A stretch of DNA of 64,000 nucleotides from Ulota crispa (taxonomy: Eukaryota; Streptophyta; Bryopsida; Orthotrichales; Orthotrichaceae), in the NCBI GenBank assembly GCA_963920765.1, contig OY987247.1, positions 14,108,471 to 14,172,470 of the forward strand, given 5' to 3'. Every line of letters starts with the position of its first letter. Position 1 is the first letter of the stretch. Of this stretch, positions 1 through 12,107 are shown piece after piece. The notes below the pieces were generated by a model. That model was not told where the DNA came from and searched no databases. It was given only the letters and a program-made list of their open reading frames with translations. Position numbers and translations under genes: made by a program.

Positions 1-224
1 CATTCACACATGGACACAACGTAATGCACTGTGAAATACACAATCATCACCTCACATTTAGTGGTTCTTTGTCTCTCCCGCACTGCCTGCAACACCAGTA
101 TCCCACATTTCAGTGTACCATTCCATAAAAGTAACATTCTGATGCATCACAGGCATCATTAATAAAAGAAACTTGTCATGCACCATACATCATACACCAT
201 TGTACACCTTTTGTGAAAAACCAA

Positions 225-2235
225 TTAATACAATACAACGGTCCCTAAAGTGATTGCCCCTGAAAATTGTTTCCCTGTCCATACCTCATCTGAGCTTTGC
301 TGCAGTTCTTCGGTGCATATGCTTGCTCCAGCAACAGTCTCAGCAACCAAGGAGCCCTTCACTCCAACATTGTCCTTTCCAAGTTGTTCTTGACCTGGTT
401 CAATTTCTTTCAAAGCTCAAAATGAATTCTCTGAAATTCAGTGACCACGTACATAAGTTTGGCAGTCACTACACCATTACAAGAGATGGCAATGGGGGGG
501 GAATTCATTGAATTATAACTTACTCCTCCCAAGTTCATTCTCAAGTAACGCTATTTTCTGCAGCAGTTTCATCACAATGGGATCTCTGACGGCTTCTTTC
601 TCTACAGTGGTATATACAGCTGGTGAAGCCACCTCTGCACAATCCACCTGCATTGACATTAAGGTTTGACCATCCCCTTGAAAGTCAGATTCTGGATTGT
701 TGTGGCCATCATTTACTCCCTCTAGCCTTGTGTCTTCCTCCAAAACTCCGTGAGGAACATTGTCATGACTAAAGGGGACAGAATTGCAACTCCTGTGCAT
801 GACTCTCTTGGATGCCTGTTTCCCCTTTCTTCTTCCGCCATATCCTTTGTCTCTTGTAACTTCTACTTGCAATTTGGGAGGGTCAGGAGATTGTCCCAAT
901 TCCAACCTCAATCAATGGCGCACTCCAGTCTCACTTCCAGGTCCTGTCTTGCCGAAGTTGTGTCTGCTTGCATTTGCTTTACTGCAATTCTCAGACTTCA
1001 AGATCATTGTCGGGTTTTGCAACTCCCTCACCAGCAATCGCCATGCACAGTTGAAAACGTCCTTAGGTTTAGGTTGTTTTGCTCTAATCCTCTTCCATAG
1101 CTCACCTTGTCTTTGAGTAACACCTCGTCCAATAATCTCCCTCACTAGTTTGAACTTCATAGGGCTCTTGTATTTCCATGACTCCTGGATCTAGTATGCA
1201 ATCTCCTAACGGCATTCAGCACCTGCTGCTTGATGAAGCCAATGGAGGGGTCCAGTTTCTTCAAAAGCAGCATCAGTTCTCTTTTCCACTTGTATATACC
1301 ATCTCCAACTGGGACTTGAGTGTAAGGGTCCACGTCCAAATTATGCGGGAGCAAACCTAATGCGACACGTCGCTTCTCCTCTCTCTCCTTGACAGCTTGA
1401 GCATGCCTACAAATTCAACAACAAACAGAGTCTGGTTGCAGCATGTTCTCTTGTTTCTTGATAATATCCCTATTGAAAGGAAGATCATCATTTGCATCTT
1501 CATCATAGTCATTGTCATCCTGTATATTCTCTACACAAATCCCTTCTGCAAAATTGTGTACATTTGGTTCTTTGTCCTGACTGCCCTTGTGAAACTGCTC
1601 TCATCATTGCATCCCTTGCCTTACTCCCGTCCCTTCCTGCATGGCATTCACATGTCATGAGATCCTGCTTGGACTGACCAAGATGCAGCTCCAAATTACT
1701 GATACGTCTTCTGACTTTATACTGCTTCTGTCAATACTGTTTATTACATGAAAATAAAAATACAACAAGAACCTAGCAATAACATCACACTACATCGGAT
1801 AACCTTTCTTATTCCCTTGTTTGCATAATACCAGACATGCAGTGCAATGCTAAACAAAATGAAAGTGCTCACGTTCACTGTTGATCTGATAGACCTTCTC
1901 CGACTAGAATTTGCATTCTCGTATTCTACATCAATGGTGGAACAGCTTGTAAAATTGGCTGGTGCCATTCTTCTTGGCAAATTCCCCATATGTGACCTAG
2001 ATCCACTCTCTGCCCACTGCTGGTTTTTGCGTTGATCAGTACCCACAATAGGAGGTGGCGCAGCATTTGTCCTTTGTTGGCCTTCATAATTCCTTTCAAA
2101 TGATGCATCATTGCAAATCCGTTGCAAATGTGCAAGGCTATGTTGGGGCTCCACAGTGTTCCAAGCCCCTTCAACTCCTTCTGCGTCTTCTATACCTTTC
2201 CCTGGTTGTTGGTTTCCCCTTGTCATTACAGTCAA
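225..2235 (-). pseudogene. broken coding region of unknown family at left edge
   Basis: Several minus-strand blocks read as protein with plausible composition but do not join into one frame. Block 2226-1884 begins with ATG at 2226 and ends at a good donor (GTGAGC) after Ser-Thr-Val-Asn. Block 1733 to about 1560 starts after an AG and continues in phase. Block ~1570-1420 is acidic (Asp/Glu-rich) and runs into a TGA. Block ~1415-1163 contains the run VGDGIYKWKRELMLLLKK. Block 1160-915 follows after a one-base shift and ends in TGA. Block 911-513 carries a basic patch (GGRRKGKQASKR) and ends in a short coiled-coil-like segment before a GTAAGT donor. Some breaks could be introns, but the TGA near 1420 and the shift near 1165 have no convenient splice sites, so I favour a decayed gene. 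The 3' end may lie beyond the window edge. I do not recognise the family. Confidence 0.4.
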
Positions 2236-2336
2236 GAGTCAAGAGGTTTTGCATGCAATGCTCTTCCTGAGCTTACGTTGTGAAACTCATCTCTATGTAC
2301 AAGAAATCATCAACAGACATTACAAACTATGATAAA

Positions 2337-2581
2337 AATTGAAAGACACACACATTCTGTAGTGCATTAAAAAAAAACTGAATTCCTACTACTGAATTAA
2401 GAAACCTGCAACGACAGGTCCAGGCAAAAAGATTTCTCCCATACAAGGAATTTGCAAGACTTCATTACAAACTTAGAATATTGGGTACCACCCCAAAACA
2501 GTAAAAAGGACAGCATATACAGTGCCCCATAGTTCAACATCCACTAATCTTAACCAATTTGATCCATAAGCAAACAAAAAA

Positions 2582-2654
<73 letters not shown>

Positions 2655-3018
2655 TATATACATATAAATCTTACATGAGATGCATAAATCATTAATTGTA
2701 GCCCCTACTTTCTTCCATTCTATAATAGACGAACAATATGGATATCATAAGTGGGATCCCGAGGAACTCCTCCATCTGCAAGCATCAACATGAACTATAT
2801 TCACAATATCAAATCAGGAACTACAATCCCATTAGCATAGCATGTAAAAGATTCATATCACTCATTTGCAGCAACATCATTTACCATGACATTCTTCCTT
2901 GGCAGACCTTGTCTGTACTGTAGCTTTGGTGCAAAATCCTCCTTGTTGTTGTTGTCATCCACTCCCTCATGCTAATCAAATATCGGCGTCTGTAATCTCG
3001 TGAAATTATTTGTATTCT
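2337..3018. other. gene-free stretch containing the (TA)n tract
   Basis: AT-rich sequence with no open frame of note. It holds the TA microsatellite described separately and nothing else I can recognise. Confidence 0.6.
2585..2666. repeat. (TA)n microsatellite
   Basis: About 80 bases of almost uninterrupted TA dinucleotides with two CA interruptions at the right end. Such tracts are length-variable and are a common source of assembly error. Confidence 0.95.
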
Positions 3019-3680
3019 GTGAGTCCCAGATTCAGCACCAAGAGTCCTGAATTACTTTTTTGTTTTACTTAGCATTGAAATTACATTAATATAAGTGAAA
3101 TAGCCATTTATTAGATTAGTTAGACCAAATGGTTAGCGGTACACCATTTACACTACTCCATTTGGTAAGTTATTAGGAGTAATTTAGTCAAATTAATAGT
3201 TTTTAGTTAGTTTGAGCGACACACCTATTAGGGATTTGAGATCCCCTCCAAAAATCTCTAATAATCTAATTAGAGAGGGTTAGTTTAGGTTTGGCTACTA
3301 GGGGCTTGGGATCCCCTCCAAAGTCCCCACTAGCCTAATTAGAGAGGGTTAGTTTAGGTTTGGCTACTAGGGGCTTGGAATCATGTGAGTTCCAGATTTA
3401 GCACTAAAAGTCTTGAATTCATTTTTTGTTTTACTTAGCTTTGAAATTACGTTGATATAAGTAAAATAGCCATTTATGTTGATTTAGATTAGTTAGACCA
3501 AATGGTTAGCGGTATGCCGTTTACCCTACTCCATTTGGTAGGTCGTTAGGAGAGATTTGGTGAGATTTGGTAGTTTTTAGTTAGTTTGAGTGACACACAT
3601 ACATGGGGCTTGGGATCCCCTCCAAAAGTCCCCACTAGCCTAATTAGAAAGAGTTAGTTTAGGTTTTGCTCAAGTTACAC
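3019..3680. repeat. 366-bp direct duplication with inner ~70-bp repeats
   Basis: A block starting GTGAGTCCCAGATTCAGCAC at 3019 recurs from 3385 with roughly 85-90% identity. It includes the phrase AGACCAAATGGTTAGCGGTA in both copies. Inside, a shorter unit with the words GGATCCCCTCCAAA and CTAATTAGAGAGGGTTAG repeats two or three times. The copies are adjacent with no internal region, so they are a tandem duplication and not a pair of LTRs around an element. Confidence 0.8.
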
Positions 3681-4904
3681 CATGGCCAAGGGCCATATCA
3701 TCAGTTTACAACTCGACAACTATCGACAATAACATTTGGTGCGTCTATATCCAAGGTGCTCAAGACCTTAGCTCCTTAAAGAGTGTGATTCCAAGCGTCA
3801 ACCCTACAAGGCTACCAGTCAACCCCGGTAAAAAGAAGTTGACAAATGGCGAAAAATGCCATCAAAATTCATGGAAGAGTTTCTCAAGGATTTACAACAA
3901 TTCCCCAAGTTTCAAGTCATTTCGTTAGCGGCAAGGCCTCTAACAAAGACATCCATTTAATTTCAAGAAGGCGCGCGACATCCAATTTCAAAATATCTAG
4001 TTGGAGCCTAATTGACAAAAGCAAGGAGTGTTTCCCGACTCCCCCAACAGTGTTGAAAGACCTCAGGAAGTCAATTTCTCATTTTTGGATGAGCTCCCAA
4101 TTCTGGATTTTTCATCCATCCACCCCTAATCCTTCATTCAAGTTTCCCAACGCCTTGTAGCTTGGAATTGGAAGTGTGAATAACCAAAACCAGCTATTTT
4201 GGGTCCAAGATATCCAATGCCACCGTCCATTTGTCATTTGGAGCTATGCTCCAAAAGTTATTGCAAATTCATCCAAATTTCATCCAGTTTGGGTTTTTCT
4301 TAGATTTAGGTAGATTTCAAGGGATCTATGGATCTTTGAGATAGAGGGCCAAGGTGTCCTCCCCCAAATGTATAAAGGGAGGCCCACCTCCTTCCAAACC
4401 ATCTTTCTGAACACTCTTTCCTTGGACCACTTACTCCCTCTTTGGTCACTCATCATTTACTTGTCAACGGTCACCTTTGTCCTTCCTTTGTGGTCCCATT
4501 TTGTGAGACTCTTCCCTCTTATCTTGTGTATTAGAGTTTTTTGTGAGGATAGAAAGTGTTGGTCTCCCAATTAGTAGGAGGAGGCCGTAGTGATTTCCTA
4601 GCGTGTTTGGTCTTACTGACCTCTAGGAAGTTAGATTACAATTGGCAATGCCGCTTTTCCACACTTCTTAGAAGTCCTAGTTCTCCCTTAGTTCCTATTT
4701 AGAATGTTAGCTTACCAGGTCCTTACCAAAACTTTGCCCCCACCGCATCATCACATTGCAAGCCCTCCTAGCAATTCTTGAGGAATCTTGACAACTCAGC
4801 CTTACTGGGCCAACCTTCTCAATTCCCTTAGTAGCTCTCTGAGAAGTCACCAGGCTCAAAAACTCTCTTACCTTGAGGCCTCGCCTTGCCCCAGAGTCTC
4901 TCGG
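3681..4904. other. gene-free stretch, promoter-like TATA motif
   Basis: Mixed-composition sequence with a TATAAAGGGA motif at about 4370, about 30 bases upstream of pyrimidine-rich sequence. This resembles an LTR or promoter region, but I see no polypurine tract, primer-binding site or gag/pol reading frame. An open frame at 3846-4160 (+) has no recognisable domain. Confidence 0.3.
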
Positions 4905-6390
4905 CCAGTGACAATTGGAGCATACTCGACCCCATGTCTCCCCCTCAAGATTACCAGCTACTGCCTCTCTTGAGATCACACTCGGCCTCTATCTCTCTCC
5001 GAGTCTACCAGCTGCTGTCTCTCTTGTGAGTCCATTGAGCTGCTGCCTCTCTCAAGATCACACTCGCTCCTGTCTCTCTCTTGAGTATGCCAGCTGCTAG
5101 CCCCTCTCTCGAGATCACACTTGGCCCTTGTCTCTCTCTCAAGTCTACCAGCTACTGTCTCTCGCGTGAGTCCACCAAGCGACTGCCTCTCGCGTGAGTC
5201 CACCAAGCGACTGCCTCTCTCGCGAGTCTACTAAGCTGCTGCCTCTTTCAAGATCACACTCAACCCATGTCTCTCTCTCAAATCTACCAGCTACTAGCCC
5301 CTCTTTCATGAGTCCATCCAGTCGCTGCTCTCTCTTGAGATCACACTTGGCCCCCTTGTCTCTCCCTTGAGTCTACCAGCTGCTGTCTCTCTTGAGAGTC
5401 CACCGAGCTGCTGTGTCTCTTGTGAGATTACACTCAACACCCCTACCTCTCGAGCCTACCCAGCTGCCCTCTCTCAAAATTACACTTGGCCCCTTATCTC
5501 TCTTTCAAGTCTACCCAGCTGCCCTCTCTTGAGATTATACTGGCACCCCTGTCTCTTGAGCCTACCTAATTGTTGTCTCTCGAGATTACACTTGGTCCCT
5601 TGTCTCTCTTGAATTCACTAGCTGCTGTCTCTTGAGATTACACTCGGCACCCCTGTCTTGAGTCTACCAATTGCTGTCTCTCTTGTAAGTCCATCAAGCT
5701 GTTGCCTCTCTCGTGAGATCACACTCAGCTCCTGTCTATCTCAAATTCACTAGCTGCTGTCTCTCAAGATTACACTTGGCACCCCTGTCTCTCAAGCCTA
5801 TCCAGCTGCCCTCTCTCGAAATTACACTTGGTCTCCCTCTCTCTCTCAAATTCACTAGCTGCTGCCTCTCTTGAGATTACACTCAGCCCCTTGTCCGCCT
5901 CTTGAATCTACTAGCCGCCGCTCTCTCTTGAGATCACACTTGCCCCCCTTGCCTCTCTCATGAGTCTACCGAGCTGCTATCTCTCGAGATCACACTTGGC
6001 ACCCCTGTCTTGAGTCTACTAACTGCTGTCTCTCTTGTAAGTCCACTAAGCTACTGCTTGTCTTGTGAGATCACACTCGGTCCCTATCTATCTTGAATTC
6101 ACTAGTAGCTGTCTTTTGAGATTCCACTCGGTATCCTTGTCTCTCAAGCCTACCCAGCTGCCCTCTCTCAAAATTACACTTAGCCTCCTTGGCCTCTCTC
6201 AAATTCACTAGCTACTATCTCCCTCTCGAGATTACACTTGGCCCCCTGTCTCCCTCTCGAGTTTACCAGCTGCTAGCCTCTCTCGAGATCACACGCGACC
6301 CCTGTTCTCTCTCAAATTCACCAGCGCTGCTTTCTTGAAGATCAAATTTGGCCCCGGTCTCTCTCAAATTCACCAATGCTGCCTCTCTCA
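4905..6390. repeat. degenerate ~50-bp minisatellite array
   Basis: About 1.5 kb of imperfect repeats. The unit strings together the words GAGATCACACTCGGCCCC, TGTCTCTCTC, GAGTCTACCAGCTGCTGTC and TCTCTCTTGAG, about 45-55 bases per unit. Pyrimidines dominate the + strand. Units differ by substitutions and small length changes. The array keeps short open frames on both strands (for example 4976-5206 minus, a peptide of repeated Arg-Glu-Arg), but frame is not maintained across units, so it is not coding. Confidence 0.85.
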
Positions 6391-6424
6391 AGATCACCCT
6401 GGACGCAGCCCTGGCCCTCATTCA

Positions 6425-6560
6425 CTGACTACATTTCATCCACAATAGTTCATCCAATAGTTCATCCACAGCAGTTCATCCATGGCCCTTGGCCAGCCCT
6501 TCATCCAAGGCTCTCATCCAGTAGTTTTCATCCCCAACAATTCATCCACGGCTCTCCTTC
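6425..6560. repeat. TTCATCCA short repeats
   Basis: The word TTCATCCA (with CAATAG or CAGCAG spacers) recurs about eight times in this stretch directly after the larger array. It is probably a further degenerate expansion of the same locus. Confidence 0.6.
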
Positions 6561-6599
6561 TAAAGCTTCAAGACTTGCAGCTCTGTTTAGCCTTGGATT

Positions 6600-9500
6600 T
6601 GGCCCTCGAGGCTAAAATTTGGAGAGATTAGGATAAATAAGAAGGAAGGGGTTAGATCATTAAGAGCCCAACCACTTGTTTGTCCTCTAAAAGAAGTATC
6701 TCACATTGTCATATGCTTAGATTGCATTTGCGTTGTTTGTGCCAAGCTTTACCATAAGGAAAATCCTAGGAGGTCTTCCCTTGTGTCATAGACCCCACTT
6801 AAAGGTGCGTACCCGTCATACTTAGTCCACTAACGAGACAAAGATCACTTGGCGTCATCCTAGACACTATTTGAATCACCACAAGGGGGTATAAGGATCT
6901 CCAAACTCCCTTCTAGGCGTACTCTCAACGTTGTGATTATTCATCACAATTACGACAGGAGAGCTGGCTCACTAGCAAGTTTTATCCCCCCCCCCAATCC
7001 AGCAGTACGTTGCAATTATTTGTCCCTATAAGAGAGTATTATACATTGATCTAGCACCACCATACCACAAAAGGATGGAGGCCGTTCACAACTAAGACAT
7101 AGGATATGTGAAATCCCATGACAAGGTATGATCACTTACGTAACCATTTCAATTACCCACGAATTTCAACATGTGAAATACTAAAAGCAAATTGTCCTCT
7201 TTTTTGCTCATCATTGTATGTTGTAGGCTTGTTAGTAAAAATCCATTGCTTGGAAGGCATCTTTAGTTGGAAATCTACAACCAAATCCACCCTCTTGCTA
7301 TTATAGCTCAATTCCCAATTTGTTAGAACCCGGTTGTGCTTGCGTTTACTTCTCGAGGGGGAGGTTTGAGCACTCATACCATCACTAAGTTGGCTAGAGT
7401 GGACGTAGTTTTGAGAAGTGGTCCTAGGACCTAAGCTATGGTGTGAGGCATTGAGGAGGGAGGAAAAAACTTTTCTTGTCCAGTCAACCCTTGACATGGC
7501 TCCTTTTTTCAACACTCATTCAAGACGGTACTCTAGTATAAGCTTAGTAATGCATATTAACTGCTTACTAAGATTGTTTGCTACTTTATGCAGATAAATT
7601 CAAGCAGTTCTATTACTTTACAAAGTATCCATTGTATATGTGCATTCAACCGTATATATTGTGTTATAGATATTCTACTTACATATACTGGACAGAAAGG
7701 CAGGGCCAGTCATGGACCAGAAGCTTCTTCTATAACAAATCAAACGCCAGAATCAAAATATTACACTACAAAAATTTAAAGACTTTATGCACAAGCAAGC
7801 TTGGAATCTCTTATATAACTAAGGACCCATATGTTGCTATTTCATATTCACTTCCTTCAATTGAATACTATTCAAGCTGCCCAATATTCTTTTAAAGAAA
7901 CTTTCCTTTACTTTTCATCTTTTTCTAAAGTAAAGTGCATGTAGTACACATTAGCTCATCATCTAACTTGTACTTAACCTCCAATCAAGATTCTTATCCC
8001 CTTATCCTCTCTTGATTTTCAAATCAAATCCATTTCTTTTAACAGTTTAATTTAATTCAAAAACAAAATGTATCACCTATTGAAATTCAAACATATTCAA
8101 TAAAGCTAGGGAAATCTACATGATGGAATACTTTCCATTAGGACATCGTGCATTATGAAAGATTCATGCTGTAAGTAAGGGCACTTTTCAATGTAGGGAC
8201 TATGGGGAGTGGTGGAATGAAAAGGAAAGCTGCAAACATGATGATGTAACATTGGTGCAAGCCTGCCTTGGAGGAGGGAGACAAGATCTGATAATCTTTG
8301 TTCAAGAAGCTCATATCTTCAAGTCCAAAGGAGAGGAGGGAACGAGCAAGGAGAGGAGGGATGGAGCAATGAGCCAATCCACGCCATGTGGTGATGGCGA
8401 CGGGTTGATGGCCATGCCCCCGCCATGATGCAGGGTCTTGGAAGGTTTATTTTAAAATTTGGTACATTTCCTAGTGTTCTCTGGTTTACTTGATTTTTTT
8501 TATTTTTTAACCGGTCATGGCCTAGACATGTATTTTTTGGTCAGCCAATAACCTTTTTTGTTTTTCACTTGGTTGATTTCCTAGGTTTGGAAATTAGTTT
8601 GGTTGAAATCTAAATTTCAATGTATTATATTGGATTTTTTGCTTTTTACAAATGCTGCAAAAAGATCCACTTTTTGCTTACCATGTGCATGACATAGCAA
8701 AATAACATAATGATAAAGGCAATCAAAACCTAACAATCAAGCTACCTCAAGCCCCTACTAATGCAAACTTCTATATACTTAAAAAAGCTTTATTGTTGAC
8801 TTGTATTTAGTTTGAATATCCTTAGCTGGATTTGAACTAGATAAAGTTCCACCATCTTGGGACCATTCAATCTTCAAAAAAAGTTTAGATTATAAAATGA
8901 AAGTCCACACATATTTTGAAGTCTAGTTAGTATGTACATGAGTCAGGAGTCAAGATTTGGGCTTCCAAATTTAGGATTTATACTTAAGCGCCATGTATTC
9001 TCTAAGGATTAGTGCACCAAGTGCACATCTTTTCCCATCAATCATCACCCACTCACCCTCTCACTTACTCACCTACTCACCCATTCACCCATCGGGCACC
9101 TCACTCTTGTTTCTTGCTTTTTTAATTTTTTGAACTTTAGCATTGTATAACTGCCTGTGAGAGTGAGGTAAGTTTTAGGTTTGGCAAGATTTTGATATAA
9201 TAAAGGTCTCTAAATCCAAATTTGAATTCAAATTTTCAAAATTCAACTTTTGATGATAAAAACTTAAAAGTAAAATTTCTTGTCTACTTATGTGCATATA
9301 TCAAACCCTAGGTGTGCTCATATCAATTCCCGTATGGAAACGTGCACAAAATTTTGGTCACCCTAGTTGCAAGGCCTACTTTTGATGTATGATGAGGCAA
9401 TCTAAGAAGAATTAGCAGCTAATTCAAAGCTAGTCAATTGAAATAAGATAAAACCATTTGTAATTTGTAAATATTGGCTGAAAAACTGTTTGAAAATCTA

Positions 9501-10205
9501 AATTTCCAATATTTATACTATGAAGAAGAGAAAATAATGGGAAAAAGTTCCTTGATAAACTAGTTTAAGAATTGAGGAAAATCAACCGCAAAAACTCAAA
9601 TATTTCCCAAATTCGGATGAGGCCTATTTTTGATATTTTAGAATTGTCATGTATGTTTTCAAAATACGACCAATTCTTAGGCCTATATTTGATATTTTCC
9701 CTTTTTTAATTGGCTAAAATAGCTAAAATTCACCTTAAAAATTTATGCTTCATTATCACTAAAGAAAATAATCTTGAAAAAGAGTGTTTCCATAGCCAAT
9801 GTTCACTTCTAATTGATTATCGTCTGGCCAAGCCATGATTGGAGACCATATATGAATTCCCTTATTAGTTGGCTGACATTGCCAATCCAACCTCCAACCA
9901 AAATAGTATGGGTGTCATGTTAGCCACATATTTCATCTTTCACACTTTATTTGTAATACTTTTTTAGAAGTTGTCCACAAATTTCATCTTTCGCACTTTG
10001 CTTATAGTACTTTTTCAGAAGTTATGGCTAGTACACTTCATTCTAACATTTGACAAAAAATTGTGCATCAATTTATAAAAAATGGAGGAAGAAGGGCATT
10101 TCAAGCAGTTAATTTTCTTTGTATTTGAAAATTGATTATAAAGAGAACAGCTTCTAAAGGGTAGGTGCACTAGCAAAATTAGTCAAATAAAGGCGTGGGT
10201 ACCTA
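6600..10205. other. gene-free AT-rich stretch
   Basis: No gene is recognised. A C-tract lies at 6987-6996. Open frames at 7153-7515 (minus) and 7578-7895 (+) show no domain. The segment 9340-9701 ends in GATATTTTCCC and contains AGGCCTATTTTTGATATTTT; it matches the terminal sequence of the Mutator-like element at 55610-56999, so it is probably a decayed relative. The stretch 9415-9605 recurs inverted at 60880-61075. Confidence 0.5.
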
Positions 10206-10610
10206 CCATGCATCTATGCTAACAATCTCTGTGCCCGGTTGACAAAAGTGAAGAGTTTAGGGGGCACGCTAGACGTTCTAGCGTTGACACATGGCCCCTA
10301 CAATGCCCGTTGGGAGTAGGAGCTAGAGCAAAGGCAAAGCGTGCAGCGCGCAACGCGCAGCCAATGAGGAGCCCAAGCCTTGAAGGCAAGGAGGGGGCAG
10401 AGAATGAAGCTAAAACAAAAGAAATTGGCAGGCAAGAGCGCACGAGAATAAAGGGAGTGTGCGGGGAGAGCATGCACCAAGGCAAAGAGCTAGGCAGAGA
10501 GCAACAACCCATTGTCCATGACACCACCGGCAGTTCATGCCACTTGGACTATAGGCTAAGGGGTAGAAAGGTGGGGTGGAGGGACTTGGGTCCCTAGAAC
10601 CTTTGTACTT
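10206..10610. other. GC-rich islet with short inverted repeat
   Basis: A 400-base islet much richer in G and C than its surroundings, open in several frames on both strands (10310-10597 +, 10219-10527 minus). An inverted repeat ACGCTAGA-CGT-TCTAGCGT lies at about 10266-10284. No domain is recognisable in any frame. It could be a foreign insertion or a CpG-rich promoter remnant. Confidence 0.35.
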
Positions 10611-10669
10611 CATATGCTCCTTCTCAAATTATGATTTTTTATTTTATTGAATGACATTTGAATTTATTA

Positions 10670-11192
10670 TAAAAAACACCAAGTTGGTGGAGTAAACTTC
10701 CAACATTTTCAATAATTTTATCAATGTAATTTGAATTTTTGAATCTACATAATACCTCCAATTTTGCTGGGTGTAATTGCAAATTTCATGACCTTCCAAC
10801 ATTCAAAGATTTTTTAAAGTATGTTGTAGACCTTCAATTGATCCAAAAAGTCTCTCACACATATCCAACTTGATCTTCTACATGAGACAATTAAACCTCA
10901 ACTTTGCATGAAGTAGTTTTTTGATATAAGAGCAATCAAAGGCTTTTGACAATTTTGGGCAAGAGGGGAAAAAAAAATTCTCTTCATTTCAAATGTCAAC
11001 ATCTTACTCTTCTCTAATTGAAATGACCTTATTTTTTTTCCACAATTAAGTACCTAGCCTCTAGTAGTCTAGAGCAAGATCCTTTGGTTGGATTTTCAAG
11101 TAAAACTTCTTTTCTTACCTTTCTACTCATTCCCTCAAAAGTGGCAGTTTTTAGTGACATTTGCAAAATAAAAATGCTTGGTCCTTTAGGGG
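10670..11192 (-). mobile_element. TTAA-family element, 5'-truncated copy
   Basis: The right end reads GTCCTTTAGGGG followed by TTAA at 11193-11196. The body matches, inverted, the left half of the complete copy at 13442-14430; shared words include CTTCTACATG and the TTTGATATA(A/T)(A/G)AGC region. The opposite end is missing, and homology fades out near 10670. Confidence 0.65.
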
Positions 11193-11196
11193 TTAA

Positions 11197-12103
11197 TCAT
11201 AGCTTAACCCAAATTCACTCAATTATTTACTAAGTCTAAAATGTTTTGTCAATCTCTAGATCAACCAAGCATTTAAATTTCTATTTCACAAAATAAAGGC
11301 ACCTACAATCCTTATGTTTTAGAATTAAGGGAATGAAAATCCATTTACAACAATTTCTTTTTACAAGATGATATTTGGAGTTAAAAATATATAGTTTTTC
11401 ATTTTTAGTTTCCAAAATTGGATTGTTTGTTTGACAACACTTTTTAAATCACTTTCAATGTTGACGATTTCATCATAGTTTGAAAGGTTGTAAACGAAAA
11501 GATATAGATGTTTAGCGATATAGCATGTAATGTATACATCAAGTAGGCTACTAGTAGCCCACATATTGACCATGAGGAGCAATTTCAGTACATTTTGGTG
11601 TGTTCATCTTGTTTACAAACCATTTATCTCCATATATAGAATGACGTGTTTTAAACAGTTGGTGCACAACAATTTAATGACTATAATGTCCACAACAATT
11701 GTACTTAAGTCATTCATCGTGGGCCAATTGTATAAGGTACATTTTTCTACTAAAGATGTAATATTTTCACAAATTCCTAAGTTGGTACATTTCTATGTAA
11801 TAAGCCTACACATAGTTTTTATGAAAGAATAATGTTCTAATTGGTTCAATATTGTTATGTGGCTATTGAAATCTTTTCATACTTCATTCATGGCCATAGC
11901 TATGATTATTATAAAATCTGTAATGACTACTCATACTTACAAGTAAAGTGTGCAATTAAATTGAAATTGCGTTCATAAATCTTACAAAATTTTACATGCA
12001 AATTTTTTATATTGAAAATGGTTTCATACGTAAAGCAATCATCTATTTTTCATTTGATAAAGATTGTGGCCCTCTCTTTATTCTTAAAAGACTTAGTTTG
12101 TGT
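11197..12103. other. gene-free AT-rich stretch
   Basis: Nothing recognised. The open frames at 11530-11832 (+) and 11361-11582 (minus) have no domain or codon signature that I can support. Confidence 0.6.
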
Positions 12104-12107
12104 TTAG

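Noticed and set aside
3019..3680. Direct repeats considered as LTRs of a retrotransposon
   Set aside because: The copies are adjacent, with no internal region, primer-binding site or polyprotein frame. A tandem duplication explains them.
4976..5206. Open frame with Arg-Glu-Arg repeats on the minus strand
   Set aside because: It is the translation of the minisatellite array. The frame is not kept through the array and no start or splice context supports it.
9118..9710. TTTTTTAAT at 9118 and 9702 as a target duplication of the decayed Mutator-like end
   Set aside because: The left copy is not followed by a GGGAAAA terminus, and the nonamer is simple A/T sequence likely by chance.
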